A DNA stretch of 64,000 nucleotides, from assembly GCF_035918235.1 (NCBI RefSeq), contig NZ_CP109485.1:4030001-4094000 (forward strand), given 5' to 3'. The notes beneath the pieces are model-generated. The model did no database searches. It was not told the DNA's origin and was given only the letters and a program-made list of their open reading frames with translations. Origin of the DNA: Streptomyces sp. NBC_01445. GTDB taxonomy: Bacteria > Actinomycetota > Actinomycetes > Streptomycetales > Streptomycetaceae. This document shows, one piece after another, positions 1-9,470 of the stretch (position 1 is the stretch's first letter; the number at the start of each line of letters is the position of its first letter). A program made the position numbers and the translations under genes.

Positions 1-102
1 GGGACACACAGCACCTCGCCATGGTGGGGTCGGGTGCAGACTTGAGGTTAACACTACCGGATCCAACAAATATTCCCCCTCTCGAATTCCGGCAACCGTG
101 TG
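1..102 (-). promoter_or_regulatory. Leader region following thrB, probably upstream of rho
   Basis: No coding region is visible here. In Streptomyces the gene after thrB on the same strand is usually rho, so on the minus strand this stretch is probably the thrB-rho intergenic region and start of the rho leader. The rho gene itself would lie outside the window, so this is inference from typical gene order. Confidence 0.35.
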
Positions 103-1020
103 TCAGTGGGCAAGCGGCAGCACGCTCGCTCCGTCGACATCGAGGTCGAGGCGGTTCGCCGCCCATCCCTCACCGGCCAGCCGGGCGACCTTGTCGGCCG
201 CTTCCTTCTCCACAAGGGCGAGGACCGTGGGGCCCGCCCCTGAGATCACCGCGGGTACGCCGTCGGCCCGCAGCCGCTCCACAAGTGCGAGGCTCTCCGG
301 CATCGCGGGAGCCCGGTACTCCTGGTGGAGCCGGTCCTCGGTGGCGGGCAGCAGCAGCTCGGGGCGCCTCGTGAGGGCCTCTACGAGCAGGGCCGCTCGG
401 CCCGCGTTCACCGCGGCGTCCACATGGGGGACGCTGCGCGGCAGGAGACCGCGTGCGGTCTCGGTGAGTACCGGCTTTCCCGGTACGAAAACCACCGGAA
501 CGATGGAACCAGCGGGGTCCATCCTGATCGCCCGGGCCGCACCGCCGTCCATCCAGGAGAGCGTGAAGCCGCCGAGCAGGCAGGCCGCGACGTTGTCCGG
601 GTGCCCCTCGATCTCGGTCGCGAGCTCAAGAAGGGCCGCGTCGTCGAGCCGGGCGTCGCCGCCTATCGTCACGGCGCGCGCGGCGACGATGCCGGCGCAG
701 ATGGCGGCCGACGAGGAGCCGAGGCCGCGGCCGTGCGGGATCCGGTTGGCGCAGACGACCTCGAGGCCGCGCGGCTGTCCGCCGAGCAGGTCGAAGGCGG
801 TGCGCAGGGAACGTACGAGCAGATGGGACTCGTCGCGCGGGAGGGTGTCGGAGCCCTCACCTGCGATGTCGATGTTCAGGCCGGAGTCGGCGACCCGGAC
901 GACCACGTCGTCGTAGAGACCCAGCGACAGGCCGAAGGCATCGAAGCCCGGGCCGAGGTTGGCGCTGGAGGCGGGGACGCGCACCCTGACGGCGGCGGCG
1001 CGGAAGGCGGGACCGGCCAT
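103..1020 (-). CDS. thrB: Homoserine kinase
   Basis: Phosphorylates L-homoserine with ATP, giving O-phosphohomoserine for threonine synthase; cytoplasmic. The 305-residue protein is a GHMP kinase: an N-terminal segment with PASSANLGPGFD (residues 16-27) and the ATP-binding loop PHGRGLGSSSAA (residues 95-106). I chose the ATG at 1020 because AAGGAG lies 12 bases before it and family members begin with this MAGPAFR-type sequence; an ATG at 1065 would add 15 residues that look non-native. It follows thrC after a 270-base gap with no visible gene, so it may have its own promoter. Function is very secure, the start fairly secure. Confidence 0.95.
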   Translation of the reverse strand: MAGPAFRAAAVRVRVPASSANLGPGFDAFGLSLGLYDDVVVRVADSGLNIDIAGEGSDTLPRDESHLLVRSLRTAFDLLGGQPRGLEVVCANRIPHGRGLGSSSAAICAGIVAARAVTIGGDARLDDAALLELATEIEGHPDNVAACLLGGFTLSWMDGGAARAIRMDPAGSIVPVVFVPGKPVLTETARGLLPRSVPHVDAAVNAGRAALLVEALTRRPELLLPATEDRLHQEYRAPAMPESLALVERLRADGVPAVISGAGPTVLALVEKEAADKVARLAGEGWAANRLDLDVDGASVLPLAH

Positions 1021-1292
1021 CGCTCGATGACACTCCTTGAGCTGCGGTTCTTGCGTGATGAACAAGGTGACTGCGGTAGAGATCCGATGATTGCTGCCCG
1101 TGTGAGAACCCGAAGGCCGCGAGGGCTACGACAACGCCTGCGGCACCGCGGCATATGCCTGTGCGGCGGGGTGGGTTCGGTACAGCCTATCGAAGGAAGG
1201 TTCTGTGGCGACATAGGGCGCACAGGAGGCGCACGATGCGTGTCGCAAGCCTCCTGTGCACCCCCTGTGCGGAGTTGACCGGCCCTGTCCGG

Positions 1293-2351
1293 TTACGCCA
1301 GGCCGAGGCGCTCGGCCGCGGTGGCCGCGTCGACCGGGACGGTGACGGGCTGCGGGGCGCCCGCGACGGCCCAGTCGGGGTCCTTGAGTCCGTTGCCCGT
1401 GACGGTGCAGACGATCTTCTGCCCCTTGTCGACCTTGCCCTGCTCGGCGGCCTTGAGCAGACCGGCGACGGAGGCGGCCGACGCGGGCTCCACGAAGACA
1501 CCCTCCTGGGACGCCAACAGCTTGTAGGCGCGCAGGATTTCACGGTCCGTCACTTCGTCGATGAAGCCGCCGGACTCGTCACGGGCGGCCAGCGCGAAGT
1601 CCCAGGACGCGGGGTTGCCGATGCGAATCGCGGTGGCGATCGTCGACGGGTCCTTGACGATCTCGCCGCGCACGATGGGCGCGGAACCGGACGCCTGGAA
1701 GCCCCACATGCGCGGGGTGTGCGTGGCGATGCCGTCCGCCGCGTACTCCTTGTAGCCCTTCCAGTAGGCCGTGATGTTGCCGGCGTTGCCGACGGGAAGG
1801 ACGTGGATGTCGGGCGCGTCGCCGAGGGCGTCGACGATCTCGAACGAGGCGGTCTTCTGGCCCTCGATACGGAACGGGTTGACCGAATTGACCAGCGCCA
1901 CCGGGTAGTTCTCGGAGAGGGCGCGGGCCAGGTTCAGGCAGTCGTCGAAGTTGCCGTCGACCTGGAGGATCTTCGAGCCGTAGACCAGCGCCTGGCCCAT
2001 CTTGCCGAGCGCGATCTTGCCCTGCGGGACGAGCACGGCGCAGACCATGCCGGCGCGCACGGCGTAGGCCGCGGCCGAGGCGGACGTGTTGCCGGTGGAG
2101 GCGCAGATGACGGCCTGCGCGCCCTCCTCCTTGGCCTTCGTGATCGCCATCGTCATGCCGCGGTCCTTGAAGGACCCGGTCGGGTTGGCGCCCTCGACCT
2201 TGAGGTGGACCTCGCAGCCCGTGCGCTCGGAGAGCACCTGGGCGGGCACGAGCGGCGTGCCGCCCTCGCGCAGCGTGACGACCGGCGTGGTGTCGGACAC
2301 CGGAAGCCGGTCGCGGTACTCCTCGATGATTCCGCGCCACTGGTGGGTCAT
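1293..2351 (-). CDS. thrC: Threonine synthase
   Basis: PLP enzyme converting O-phosphohomoserine to L-threonine, the last step of threonine synthesis. The 352-residue protein is a fold-type II PLP enzyme of the short, bacterial type; the PLP lysine is K62 in GSFKDRGM, and the glycine/serine-rich phosphate loop [15 protein letters not shown] follows. The C-terminal part holds VTGNGLKD. It begins 6 bases after the hom stop, so hom and thrC are almost certainly co-transcribed. Confidence 0.96.
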   Translation of the reverse strand: MTHQWRGIIEEYRDRLPVSDTTPVVTLREGGTPLVPAQVLSERTGCEVHLKVEGANPTGSFKDRGMTMAITKAKEEGAQAVICASTGNTSASAAAYAVRAGMVCAVLVPQGKIALGKMGQALVYGSKILQVDGNFDDCLNLARALSENYPVALVNSVNPFRIEGQKTASFEIVDALGDAPDIHVLPVGNAGNITAYWKGYKEYAADGIATHTPRMWGFQASGSAPIVRGEIVKDPSTIATAIRIGNPASWDFALAARDESGGFIDEVTDREILRAYKLLASQEGVFVEPASAASVAGLLKAAEQGKVDKGQKIVCTVTGNGLKDPDWAVAGAPQPVTVPVDAATAAERLGLA

Positions 2352-2357
2352 TGCTCG

Positions 2358-3650
2358 TTACTCCCCTTCAACACGCATGATGCTGGCGACACCACGCACG
2401 GTGTCGAGCTTGCGCAGCGCGTCGACGGTCCCGGTGAGGGCCGCGTCCGCCGCACGGTGGGTGACCACGACGAGGGAGGCCTCGCCGTCCTTGCCCGATT
2501 GGCGCACCGTGTCAATGGATACGCCGTGCTCGGCGAAGACCGTCGCGACCTGGGCGAGAACGCCCGGCTTGTCGGCCACGTCGAGGCTGATGTGGTAGCG
2601 CGTCACGACCTCGCCCATGGGCGAGACGGGCAGCTGGGTGTAGGCGGAGTCACCGGGTCCGGTGGCCTCGCCGAGCTTGTTGCGGCACACGGCCACGAGG
2701 TCGCCGAGCACGGCCGACGCGGTGGGCGCGCCGCCGGCTCCGGGCCCGTAGAACATGAGCTGGCCGGCGGCCTCGGCCTCGACGAACACGGCGTTGTACG
2801 CGCCGCGCACGGAGGCGAGGGGGTGGTCGAGCGGGATCATCGCGGGGTGCACGCGCGCGGTGACGGACCCGCCGTGCGCCGCCCGCTCACAGATCGCGAG
2901 CAGCTTGATGGTGCAGCCCATCTCCTTCGCGGAAGCGAAGTCGGCTGCGGTCACCTCGGTCATGCCCTCGCGGTACACGTCGTCGAGACGGACGCGGGTG
3001 TGGAAGGAGATCCCCGCGAGGATGGCGGCCTTGGCGGCGGCGTCGAAGCCCTCGACGTCGGCGGTCGGGTCGGCCTCCGCATAACCGAGCGCGGTGGCCT
3101 CGTCGAGGGCCTCCTGGTAGCCGGCGCCCGTCGAGTCCATCTTGTCGAGGATGAAGTTCGTGGTGCCGTTGACGATGCCCATCACGCGGTTGATCTTGTC
3201 GCCGGCGAGGGACTCGCGCAGCGGCCTGATCAGCGGGATCGCACCGGCGACGGCGGCCTCGTAGTAGAGGTCCTTGCCCTGCTCCTCGGCGGCGGCGTGC
3301 AGCGCGGCGCCGTCCTGGGCGATGAGCGCCTTGTTGGCGGAGACGACGGAGGCGCCGTGCTCGAACGCCGTCATGATGAGGCCGCGGGCAGGCTCGATGC
3401 CTCCGATGACCTCGACGACGACGTCGATGTCGCCCCGTTTGACCAGCGCGGTCGCGTCCGTCGTCACGAGCGAGGGGTCGATGCCCTCGCGCACCTTCGA
3501 CGGGCGCCGGACGGCGACCCCGGCCAGTTCCACGGGGGCGCCGATCCGGGCCGCGAGGTCGTCGGCGTGCGTCGTCATGATGCGCGCCACCTCTGAGCCG
3601 ACTACCCCACAGCCAAGGAGCGCCACCTTCAGCGGACGCGTACGCATCAT
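2358..3650 (-). CDS. hom: Homoserine dehydrogenase
   Basis: Reduces aspartate semialdehyde to homoserine, the branch point toward threonine and methionine. The 430-residue protein has an N-terminal Rossmann fold with GCGVVGSEVA near residues 13-22, the catalytic domain containing the GTTNFIL segment, and a C-terminal ACT domain (from about residue 350: YHISLDVADKPGVLAQVATV) that normally binds threonine for feedback control. The start is MMRTRP with GAAAGG about 9 bases upstream; the second Met (3647) is an equally good start. Located between lysA and thrC on the same strand. Confidence 0.96.
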   Translation of the reverse strand: MMRTRPLKVALLGCGVVGSEVARIMTTHADDLAARIGAPVELAGVAVRRPSKVREGIDPSLVTTDATALVKRGDIDVVVEVIGGIEPARGLIMTAFEHGASVVSANKALIAQDGAALHAAAEEQGKDLYYEAAVAGAIPLIRPLRESLAGDKINRVMGIVNGTTNFILDKMDSTGAGYQEALDEATALGYAEADPTADVEGFDAAAKAAILAGISFHTRVRLDDVYREGMTEVTAADFASAKEMGCTIKLLAICERAAHGGSVTARVHPAMIPLDHPLASVRGAYNAVFVEAEAAGQLMFYGPGAGGAPTASAVLGDLVAVCRNKLGEATGPGDSAYTQLPVSPMGEVVTRYHISLDVADKPGVLAQVATVFAEHGVSIDTVRQSGKDGEASLVVVTHRAADAALTGTVDALRKLDTVRGVASIMRVEGE

Positions 3651-3729
3651 CGACCTACGCCTTTCATTGAACCCAGCTCAGAGAGCTCAGCCTGCTTGAT
3701 ACTGCTTCAGTGGACCAGTCTCACCCACC

Positions 3730-3754
3730 GGACCGGGGTTTCTGCCCCCGGTCC
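3730..3754 (-). terminator. Hairpin between lysA and hom
   Basis: A perfect 9-bp stem (GGACCGGGG / CCCCGGTCC) with a 7-base loop lies in the 127-base gap between lysA and hom. It could end or attenuate lysA transcription before hom. No strong T-run follows, so it may be only a weak terminator. Confidence 0.5.
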
Positions 3755-3777
3755 GAATCCTGAGACGTGTATTTCAT

Positions 3778-5169
3778 TTATCCGACGTCGAGACGCAGGA
3801 GATCTTCCTCCGTCTCACGCCGGACGATCACCCGCGCCTCACCGTCGCGCACGGCGACGACGGGCGGGCGAAGTGCGTGGTTGTAGTTGCTGGCCATGGA
3901 CCGGCAGTACGCGCCGGTGGCCGGCACCGCGAGCAGGTCACCGGGCGCGAGGTCGGCGGGCAGGAAGGCGTCCTTGACCACGATGTCGCCACTCTCACAG
4001 TGCTTGCCCACCACGCGGACGAGCATCGGCTCGGCGTCGGAGCGCCGCGAGACGAGGGCGACCGTGTACTCGGCGTCGTAGAGGGCGGTGCGGATGTTGT
4101 CCGACATGCCGCCGTCCACGGACACGTACGTACGGAGGGTTTCGAGCGGCTTGATGGTGCCGACCTCGTAGAGCGTGAAGGCGGTCGGGCCGACGATGGC
4201 GCGGCCCGGCTCGACGGAGATGCGCGGCGTGCGCAGACCGGCCGCTTCGCACTCGCGCGTCACGATCTCGCCGAGCGCCTTGGCGATCTCGTGCGGCTCG
4301 CTCGGGTCGTCATCGGAGGTGTACGCGATGCCGAGACCGCCGCCGAGGTCGATCTCGGGCAGCTCGACACCGTGCTCGTCGCGCACCTCGGCCAGCAGCG
4401 ACACGACGCGCCGCGCGGCGACCTCGAAGCCCGCCATGTCGAAGATCTGCGAACCGATGTGGCTGTGGATGCCGATGAGCTCGAGACCGTCGAGCTTGAG
4501 CGCACGCCGTACGGCCTCGGCGGCCTGCCCACCGGCGAGCGCGATCCCGAACTTCTGGTCCTCGTGCGCGGTGGCGATGAACTCGTGCGTGTGGGCCTCG
4601 ACACCGACCGTCACGCGGATCTGCACGGGCTGGCGCTTGCCGAGCCGCTCGGCGATGTGCGACACCCGCACGATCTCCTGGAACGAGTCGAGCACGATCC
4701 GCCCGACGCCGACCTCGACGGCCCGCTCGATCTCTGCCTCGGACTTGTTGTTGCCGTGGAAGGCGATACGGGCCGGGGGCATCCCGGCGGACAGGGCGGT
4801 GGCGAGCTCGCCACCGGAACAGACGTCCAGATTGAGCCCTTCCTCGTCCAGCCAGCGCACCACGGCGCGGGAGAGGAAGGCCTTGCCGGCGTAGAAGACG
4901 TCGGCGTCGGGGCCGAAGGCATCGCGCCAGGCGCGGCAGCGGGCCCGGAAGTCGTCCTCGTCGAGGAAGTAGGCGGGGGTGCCGAACTCCTCGGCGAGCC
5001 GGGCCACTTCGATACCGCCGACGCGGACCGCGCCGTCGCCCTCACGGGTGACGGTCCGCGACCACACCTTCGGGTCGAGGACGTTGAGATCGGCGGGCGG
5101 AGCGGCGTAGTGCCCCTCGGTCAGGACATCTGCGTGGCGGGGCCCGGCGGGGTGTGCGGAACGGCTCAT
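3778..5169 (-). CDS. lysA: Diaminopimelate decarboxylase
   Basis: Decarboxylates meso-diaminopimelate to L-lysine. The 463-residue protein is a fold-type III PLP decarboxylase: PLP lysine K97 in [18 protein letters not shown] and HSHIGSQI barrel motifs, and the catalytic Cys region [10 protein letters not shown] near the C-terminus. The open frame continues far upstream, but similarity begins at MSRSAHPAG, so the ATG at 5169 was chosen; the ribosome-binding site before it is weak. It starts 19 bases after the nrtL stop and is probably co-transcribed with it. Confidence 0.95.
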   Translation of the reverse strand: MSRSAHPAGPRHADVLTEGHYAAPPADLNVLDPKVWSRTVTREGDGAVRVGGIEVARLAEEFGTPAYFLDEDDFRARCRAWRDAFGPDADVFYAGKAFLSRAVVRWLDEEGLNLDVCSGGELATALSAGMPPARIAFHGNNKSEAEIERAVEVGVGRIVLDSFQEIVRVSHIAERLGKRQPVQIRVTVGVEAHTHEFIATAHEDQKFGIALAGGQAAEAVRRALKLDGLELIGIHSHIGSQIFDMAGFEVAARRVVSLLAEVRDEHGVELPEIDLGGGLGIAYTSDDDPSEPHEIAKALGEIVTRECEAAGLRTPRISVEPGRAIVGPTAFTLYEVGTIKPLETLRTYVSVDGGMSDNIRTALYDAEYTVALVSRRSDAEPMLVRVVGKHCESGDIVVKDAFLPADLAPGDLLAVPATGAYCRSMASNYNHALRPPVVAVRDGEARVIVRRETEEDLLRLDVG

Positions 5170-5188
5170 GACTGTCTTCTGCGCTCTC

Positions 5189-6238
5189 TCAGAGATGTTC
5201 GGGTGCGTCGATACCGAGCAGGGACAGGCCGCCGGCCAGCACCGCCCCGGCGGCTTCGGCAAGCGCGAGCCGGGCACGGTGGGCGGCCGAGGGTTTCTCC
5301 TCCCCCTGCGGGAGCACGGTGTGCTGAAACCCGAGAAACGCGTCGGCCACCACGACGAGGTGCCGGGCAAGCCGGTCGGGGGCGTGGTGGCTGGCGGCGA
5401 GGGTGAGGGTTTGGGGGTGGGCGGACAGGGCGGTGTGGAGGGGGGCCGCGGCGTTCGCCCGGGCGGGGATGGCGTCCCCCGAGCCGGTCGCCTTGTCGTT
5501 GTCGCGTACGTCGCCGGGTTCGGCGGTGAAGCCGAGGGCGGCGGCGTTGCGGGTGAGGGCGCGGGTGCGGGCGTGGGCGTACCGGACGCGGAAGAGGGGG
5601 TTGCTCTCGCGCTGGGCGAGATGCTCGTCGCCGATACGGGGCTGGTCGTGCGCGGCGGGCAGGAGCAGGGCCCAGCGGGACGCGTCACGGCCGAGGACGG
5701 CGGGGTCGCAGGGAGCGGGAACGGGCCGCAGATTCACGACGTGCGCGCCCCCCTCCTCAGGATCGGGCGTCTCACCCTGGACGACACGAGCCTCGGCACC
5801 CTGCGTGGCGAGAATCCGCCGAAGCGAATCGGCGACGACCTCGGCCCTGACCTCGTAAGGAACACGAATCTCGAACCGCTGACCTGCGAGAACATCACCG
5901 CACCCATATCCGTCACCCCGGGCGAGAATCTGGCGGGCGAGGGCGCCGGGGTCGTCGCCGGCGAGGGTGAGATTGAGGAATCCAGGGCCGGTGACCTCGA
6001 CGCCGGCGATGCCGGGGCTCTGGGCGAGACGCCGCGAAAGGAGCTCGGCGACGTGCCGGGGCGGGCGCCCGGCGGGCCCGGCGAGCTGCAGAGCGACGTT
6101 CGTGGAGTAGTCCCCGCATCCACCGGGCCGCGGCCGCTCGACAACGACACGTGCCGGCACGGCCACGCTCAGCTCACCGTCGTCGACCGCGCGGCGCACG
6201 GCGCGCTGGACGGTACGGGAGAGCTCGACGGGGGTCAC
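5189..6238 (-). CDS. nrtL: ArgS-related anticodon-binding protein
   Basis: The 349-residue protein resembles the N-terminal and anticodon-binding (DALR-type) parts of arginyl-tRNA synthetase joined directly. The N-terminal third ([13 protein letters not shown], then [13 protein letters not shown]) is like the ArgS tRNA-recognition domain; the C-terminal 100 residues are helical and DALR-like. The catalytic HIGH and KMSKS signatures of class I synthetases are absent, so it should not aminoacylate tRNA. A gene of this type precedes lysA in many Streptomyces and is annotated NrtL; its role is unknown, possibly tRNA binding. The 19-base spacing to lysA implies an operon. Confidence 0.85.
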   Translation of the reverse strand: MTPVELSRTVQRAVRRAVDDGELSVAVPARVVVERPRPGGCGDYSTNVALQLAGPAGRPPRHVAELLSRRLAQSPGIAGVEVTGPGFLNLTLAGDDPGALARQILARGDGYGCGDVLAGQRFEIRVPYEVRAEVVADSLRRILATQGAEARVVQGETPDPEEGGAHVVNLRPVPAPCDPAVLGRDASRWALLLPAAHDQPRIGDEHLAQRESNPLFRVRYAHARTRALTRNAAALGFTAEPGDVRDNDKATGSGDAIPARANAAAPLHTALSAHPQTLTLAASHHAPDRLARHLVVVADAFLGFQHTVLPQGEEKPSAAHRARLALAEAAGAVLAGGLSLLGIDAPEHL

Positions 6239-6328
6239 GGGACAAGCGTATGGGAGGAAGGGGGTGGGTAAGCGACCCGGTTTACGGGATGGTCCGACAT
6301 GCGGACACGCTCGGCTCCCCCGTACCGG

Positions 6329-6760
6329 CTATCCCCCTGTACGCCCCGCGCGCTCGGTCTCCTCCGCACCACAACCGCCCTCGCGCGCCCGCTCGCTCAA
6401 CTTCCTTACGACCCGGACGAGTTCAGTGGGCTCGAAGGGCTTGGCGAGGAACGCGTCGACCCCGACGTCGAGTCCGGTGTCGACCTCGTGGTGGGTACAG
6501 GCGCTGACGATCACGATGGGGACGCCGCGCGTATGGGCGTCGGAGCGCAGCCGCGCGGCGGTCCGCAGTCCGTCGAGTCGGGGCATCACGACGTCCAGAG
6601 TGATCACATCAGGCCGAACCTGATGCACCACATCCAGACATTCGGCACCATCGGCCGCGGTCACGACCTCGAAGCCCTCCAGCTCGAGATTGACCCTGAT
6701 CAGCTGCCGAATCACCTTGTTGTCGTCCACAACAAGCACTCGGCCGGACGCGCCTGGCAC
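6329..6760 (-). CDS. Single-domain response regulator (CheY-like)
   Basis: The product (about 143 residues) is essentially one receiver domain: acidic pair in VLVVDDNKVIRQ, phospho-acceptor Asp in DVITLDVVMPRLDG, switch Ser in VIVSA, and conserved Lys in LAKPFEP. There is no output domain, only a polar C-terminal tail. A GTG at 6760 (VPGASGR) is preferred because the family usually begins there; an ATG at 6808 would add 16 basic residues. No kinase gene is adjacent, so its partner is unknown. It stands alone, facing away from tRNA-Arg. Confidence 0.85.
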   Translation of the reverse strand: MPGASGRVLVVDDNKVIRQLIRVNLELEGFEVVTAADGAECLDVVHQVRPDVITLDVVMPRLDGLRTAARLRSDAHTRGVPIVIVSACTHHEVDTGLDVGVDAFLAKPFEPTELVRVVRKLSERAREGGCGAEETERAGRTGG

Positions 6761-6956
6761 AACTCGAGAGTAGGTCCGCAAGCGCCACCGCGTCCGGGTT
6801 TTCCCCACTTCCGCCCCGTACAGGGGACTACCACCCTCCCGTGGCCCCGTACACAGCCCTCCCGGGACGCCATCTCAACAGCGAAATAACTGTTCATGGG
6901 GACCCCGACGGAGCTGGTAGGGTTCTACCCGTCGCCACGCCAGCCGCGGCGAACAC

Positions 6957-7028
6957 GCCCCCGTAGCTCAGGGGATAGAGCAACGGCCTCCGGAGCCGTG
7001 TGCGCAGGTTCGAATCCTGCCGGGGGCA
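6957..7028 (+). tRNA. tRNA-Arg (anticodon CCG)
   Basis: A full cloverleaf can be folded: acceptor GCCCCCG / CGGGGGC, D-stem GCTC / GAGC, anticodon stem ACGGC / GCCGT with loop CTCCGGA (anticodon CCG, reading CGG), and T-arm with the TTCGAAT loop. Discriminator A at 7028 is followed by CC but no full encoded CCA. Its 3' end abuts a decayed integrated element whose integrase points away from it, so this tRNA is the likely attachment site. Confidence 0.96.
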
Positions 7029-7046
7029 CCTTGTATGAGGTGCCCA

Positions 7047-7086
7047 AAGACCCCGCCATCAGCGCTTTCGCTGAGGACGGGGTCTT
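7047..7086 (+). terminator. tRNA-Arg terminator hairpin
   Basis: A long two-part hairpin follows the tRNA: outer arms AAGACCCCG (7047-7055) / CGGGGTCTT (7078-7086) and inner arms TCAGCG (7059-7064) / CGCTGA (7069-7074). Position and stability fit an intrinsic terminator, acting on transcripts of either strand. Confidence 0.7.
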
Positions 7087-7266
7087 CGTGTGTCTACGGA
7101 CGTGTGCAGCCGCATGCCGCGCTGAGCGGCCCTATGTCGGCGTCTGTGGACTATTCGTGGACAGGATCTTGGTGGCATCGCCCCAGGTCAGCCCCGAAAA
7201 TTCGAGGAACTCCCAGGAACGACGAAGGCCCCCGGACGGATCCAGGGGCCACGCTCGCGTTGGGGC

Positions 7267-7605
7267 TCAGGCTCGTACGTCTCGTACCAAGGCGCCTGTG
7301 TCGTCACACAGTTCCAGGGTGAACCGCAGGCCGAAGCGGCTGAGGAGGCCGGCGAGGTCGTCGAGGCGCTGAGGGTCGATGACTCCGTTGAGCAGGACCT
7401 CTCCCTCCTCGATGGGGTCCAGCTCGACTTGCCCCCAGCTGGTCTCCACCTCGTAGCCGTGCCAGGACGACGAGCGCGACGACCAACCGGCGCGGACGAA
7501 GGCGGCAGCAACGGGCGCGGCGTCTCGGCAGCCTTGTACAACGCCACAGACGTTGTTGCTCACGTCGAGCCACTGAGGATCCAGGCTCTGGCCGTCATCG
7601 GACAT
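7267..7605 (-). CDS. Hypothetical protein beside integrase remnant
   Basis: An acidic protein of about 112 residues that I do not recognise. It starts MSDDGQSLDPQWLDV and has a Trp-rich middle (WHGYEVETSWGQVELDP) followed by VLLNGVIDPQRLDDLAGLLSRFGLRFTLELCDDTGALVRDVRA. I chose the ATG at 7605; an ATG at 7647 would overlap the end of the integrase pseudogene. It lies between tRNA-Arg and int in the decayed element, with no membrane segment or signal peptide. It appears intact while its neighbour is degraded. Confidence 0.55.
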   Translation of the reverse strand: MSDDGQSLDPQWLDVSNNVCGVVQGCRDAAPVAAAFVRAGWSSRSSSWHGYEVETSWGQVELDPIEEGEVLLNGVIDPQRLDDLAGLLSRFGLRFTLELCDDTGALVRDVRA

Positions 7606-7643
7606 GTCCACGGTTGGAGTATGAGACACCACAGCTATCGGCC

Positions 7644-9012
7644 TCACTCGTACTCCCGAAGCAGATCTTCAATGCGCCGATTGGCGACTTCCTGCCTGCC
7701 GTCCAAGCACTTGGCATACCGGCTGAGGAGGACCTCAACACTGTTGCCCGCCCGCTCAGCGACCTCAGTCGGATCGACCCCGGCGTTCAGCCAGGTCGAG
7801 AGAGCCGAGTGCCGCAGGTCGTAGGGACGACGAGCGAGAGGCGAGGCCACGACAGCCGGCGGCAACGCCATGGTTCTGGCTTCCTGCCAGGCACGCCGGT
7901 ACGTCGAGGAGGCGACCACTCCCCCGCCCTCGCTGTAGAACAGGCGCCCGTCCGCGGCCGTGCCGAAGGCGTCGATGTGCTCGTGCAGCGCCGTCACCAA
8001 CTGGGGCGGGATCGGGACCCGCCGGACGTCCTCCGCGGGACGATTCTTGAGTCCTCGGTCGTCGTGGCTCTCGCCGGAGTCGGTCCACTGTTTGCCGACT
8101 CTCGGCCGGGTGCGGTGCAGGACGACGGTGCCCCAACCTTGCTCAGGCAGGGTGAGATCAGGTTCCGCGAGCCCGACGGCTTCGGCCGGGCGCAGGCCGG
8201 CGAAGTACATACAGGCGAAGAGTCCGACCAGGCGCCGCCCGCGAGCCCGGCTGTAGCCGCCCACATAACACTGCGTGGAGCAGAGCGCGCGCCTGTTGCG
8301 GATTGGCGACCACACGGGGATCCACCTCACTGGACACCTTGGGTTTCTGCCAGCGCACCGCCGACAAGGGGTTTTCCCTGAACTCCCCCAAGTCCACTGC
8401 GTAATGCATCGCGTTGACGAACGTGCGCCTCTCTCGACGCACCGTCTCTGGGGCGGCAGCCTTGCCGTCGAGGCGGACCTTGAACGAATCCAGAACTGCA
8501 CGGGCATTCACCGGATCGGCGAGGTAGGCCAGAGTTCGGGATGATTTGGCAACCCAGTGCAGGGTGTTCGCGACTTCGGTCGGAACTTCACGATCTTGTG
8601 GGCCAGGAAGGACAAATGCCCAGTTGCGCAGGCCTTCCTCAGCGCATCATCAGCCGGCCGCCCCGGACGGTCATCCAGCATCGCCAGCGTCACCGATGTC
8701 AGAGATTCATTGATCCCGTCCCGAGTGTTCGGGGCAGCGTGCGGCCACTTCATCGCCGGGTACCTCAGCGCGAAGGCGTACCAAGTCAGCGCAGTCGGCT
8801 TCTCGGCCACCGCCCCAGGAAGACCGTCTCGCTGTCGAACTCTTCGCCCTCGCGCGCAGCACGCAGAAGCTTGGCCCGATAGTGATCAGCCAGCGCTTTT
8901 GTACGGAACGACTCCGAAAGACGTTGCCAGCGACGGACCAACGCACGTCATAAGAAGGCCGCTTCGTAGCCCTCTTACGGACGCCCCAGATCTCGACATC
9001 GAGGGACTTCAC
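7644..9012 (-). pseudogene. int: Tyrosine site-specific integrase, multiply frameshifted
   Basis: Reading from the GTG at 9012, the protein begins MKSLDVEIWGVRKRATKR, then changes frame near 8926 (to TKALADHYRAKLLRAAREG), near 8823 (to AVAEKPTALTWYAFALR), near 8630 (to ANTLHWVAKSSRTLAYL) and near 8270 (to YSRARGRRLVGLFACMYFAG). Joined, these give a single integrase of about 455 residues: an SAM-like core-binding domain, then the catalytic domain with Arg in GLRPAEA, the R-H box YDLRHSALS, and the Tyr in LLSRYAKCL. The GTG overlaps the xis stop (GTGA). Four apparent single-base shifts in one gene indicate a dead integrase, although sequencing error cannot be excluded for any one of them. Confidence 0.85.
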
Positions 9013-9194
9013 GCGGCCTCCTCCAGATCACGAAGCCACGCCTTGAGGTCACTCCGCCAGACTCGAAGTTCACCGTTCGGGAGCTTGAAGGCCTTGGGCG
9101 CCTGCCCCAGTTCACGCCAGCGGTAGACGGTGCGCCGGGACACTTTCCGAAGCTCGACCAGGATCTCGGCTACGGTCATGAGCTCGTCCTTCAC
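9009..9194 (-). CDS. xis: Excisionase-like helix-turn-helix protein
   Basis: A 61-residue protein with a MerR/excisionase-type winged helix: MTVAEILVELRKVSRRTVYRW then a wing (PNGELRVWRSDLKAWL). Such proteins bend attachment-site DNA and direct the integrase to excise. It starts at a GTG (9194) overlapping the preceding stop by GTGA and overlaps int by GTGA, a layout typical of coupled rep-xis-int genes in AICEs. The frame is intact although int is broken, so it is probably no longer useful for excision. Confidence 0.8.
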   Translation of the reverse strand: MKDELMTVAEILVELRKVSRRTVYRWRELGQAPKAFKLPNGELRVWRSDLKAWLRDLEEAA

Positions 9195-9467
9195 TGGTGT
9201 GCTCCTTCCGAGGCGAGCTGGTCTTGTACGGCTTCGCGGGCGGTTTCGCGGTTGAGTTGGATCTCTCGGGCGATGTTGGCGGCGAGCCAGGATTCGCCGG
9301 GTGTGTGGCCGTGGCCGGCGTAGGTCCAGTGGGCGAGGGTGAGCGTGGTCGCCTCCGGGCCGTCGTCCGGGTCCGGCAGCCCGAGGGCGGCTCGTTGCTG
9401 GGCGGCGCGGTAGTCGGCGCGGACCTGGCGTAATGCGCCGAGGGTGGTGGAGTAGCGGCGGGACTTC
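9191..9467 (-). pseudogene. C-terminal fragment of an AICE replication-initiator-like gene
   Basis: The frame ending at 9191 carries KSRRYSTTLGALRQVRADYR, then LTLAHWTYAGHGHTPGESWL and a charged helix, ending SEGAHQ. This resembles the C-terminal end of RepSA-type initiators that precede xis in AICEs. It is only about 90 residues long; upstream of 9467 the frame runs directly into the stop of the HD-gene remnant, so the initiator domain is missing, presumably by deletion. Identification is from memory of the family and is moderate. Confidence 0.5.
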
Positions 9468-9470
9468 TGA

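Noticed and set aside
1155..3596. An 813-codon plus-strand frame opposite thrC and hom
   Set aside because: It is the antisense of two clear metabolic genes and has the Arg/Asp/Gly composition of a high-GC shadow.
5170..5688. N-terminal extension of lysA to 636 residues
   Set aside because: The extra part is Pro/Ser/Thr-rich, overlaps nrtL, and resembles no decarboxylase.
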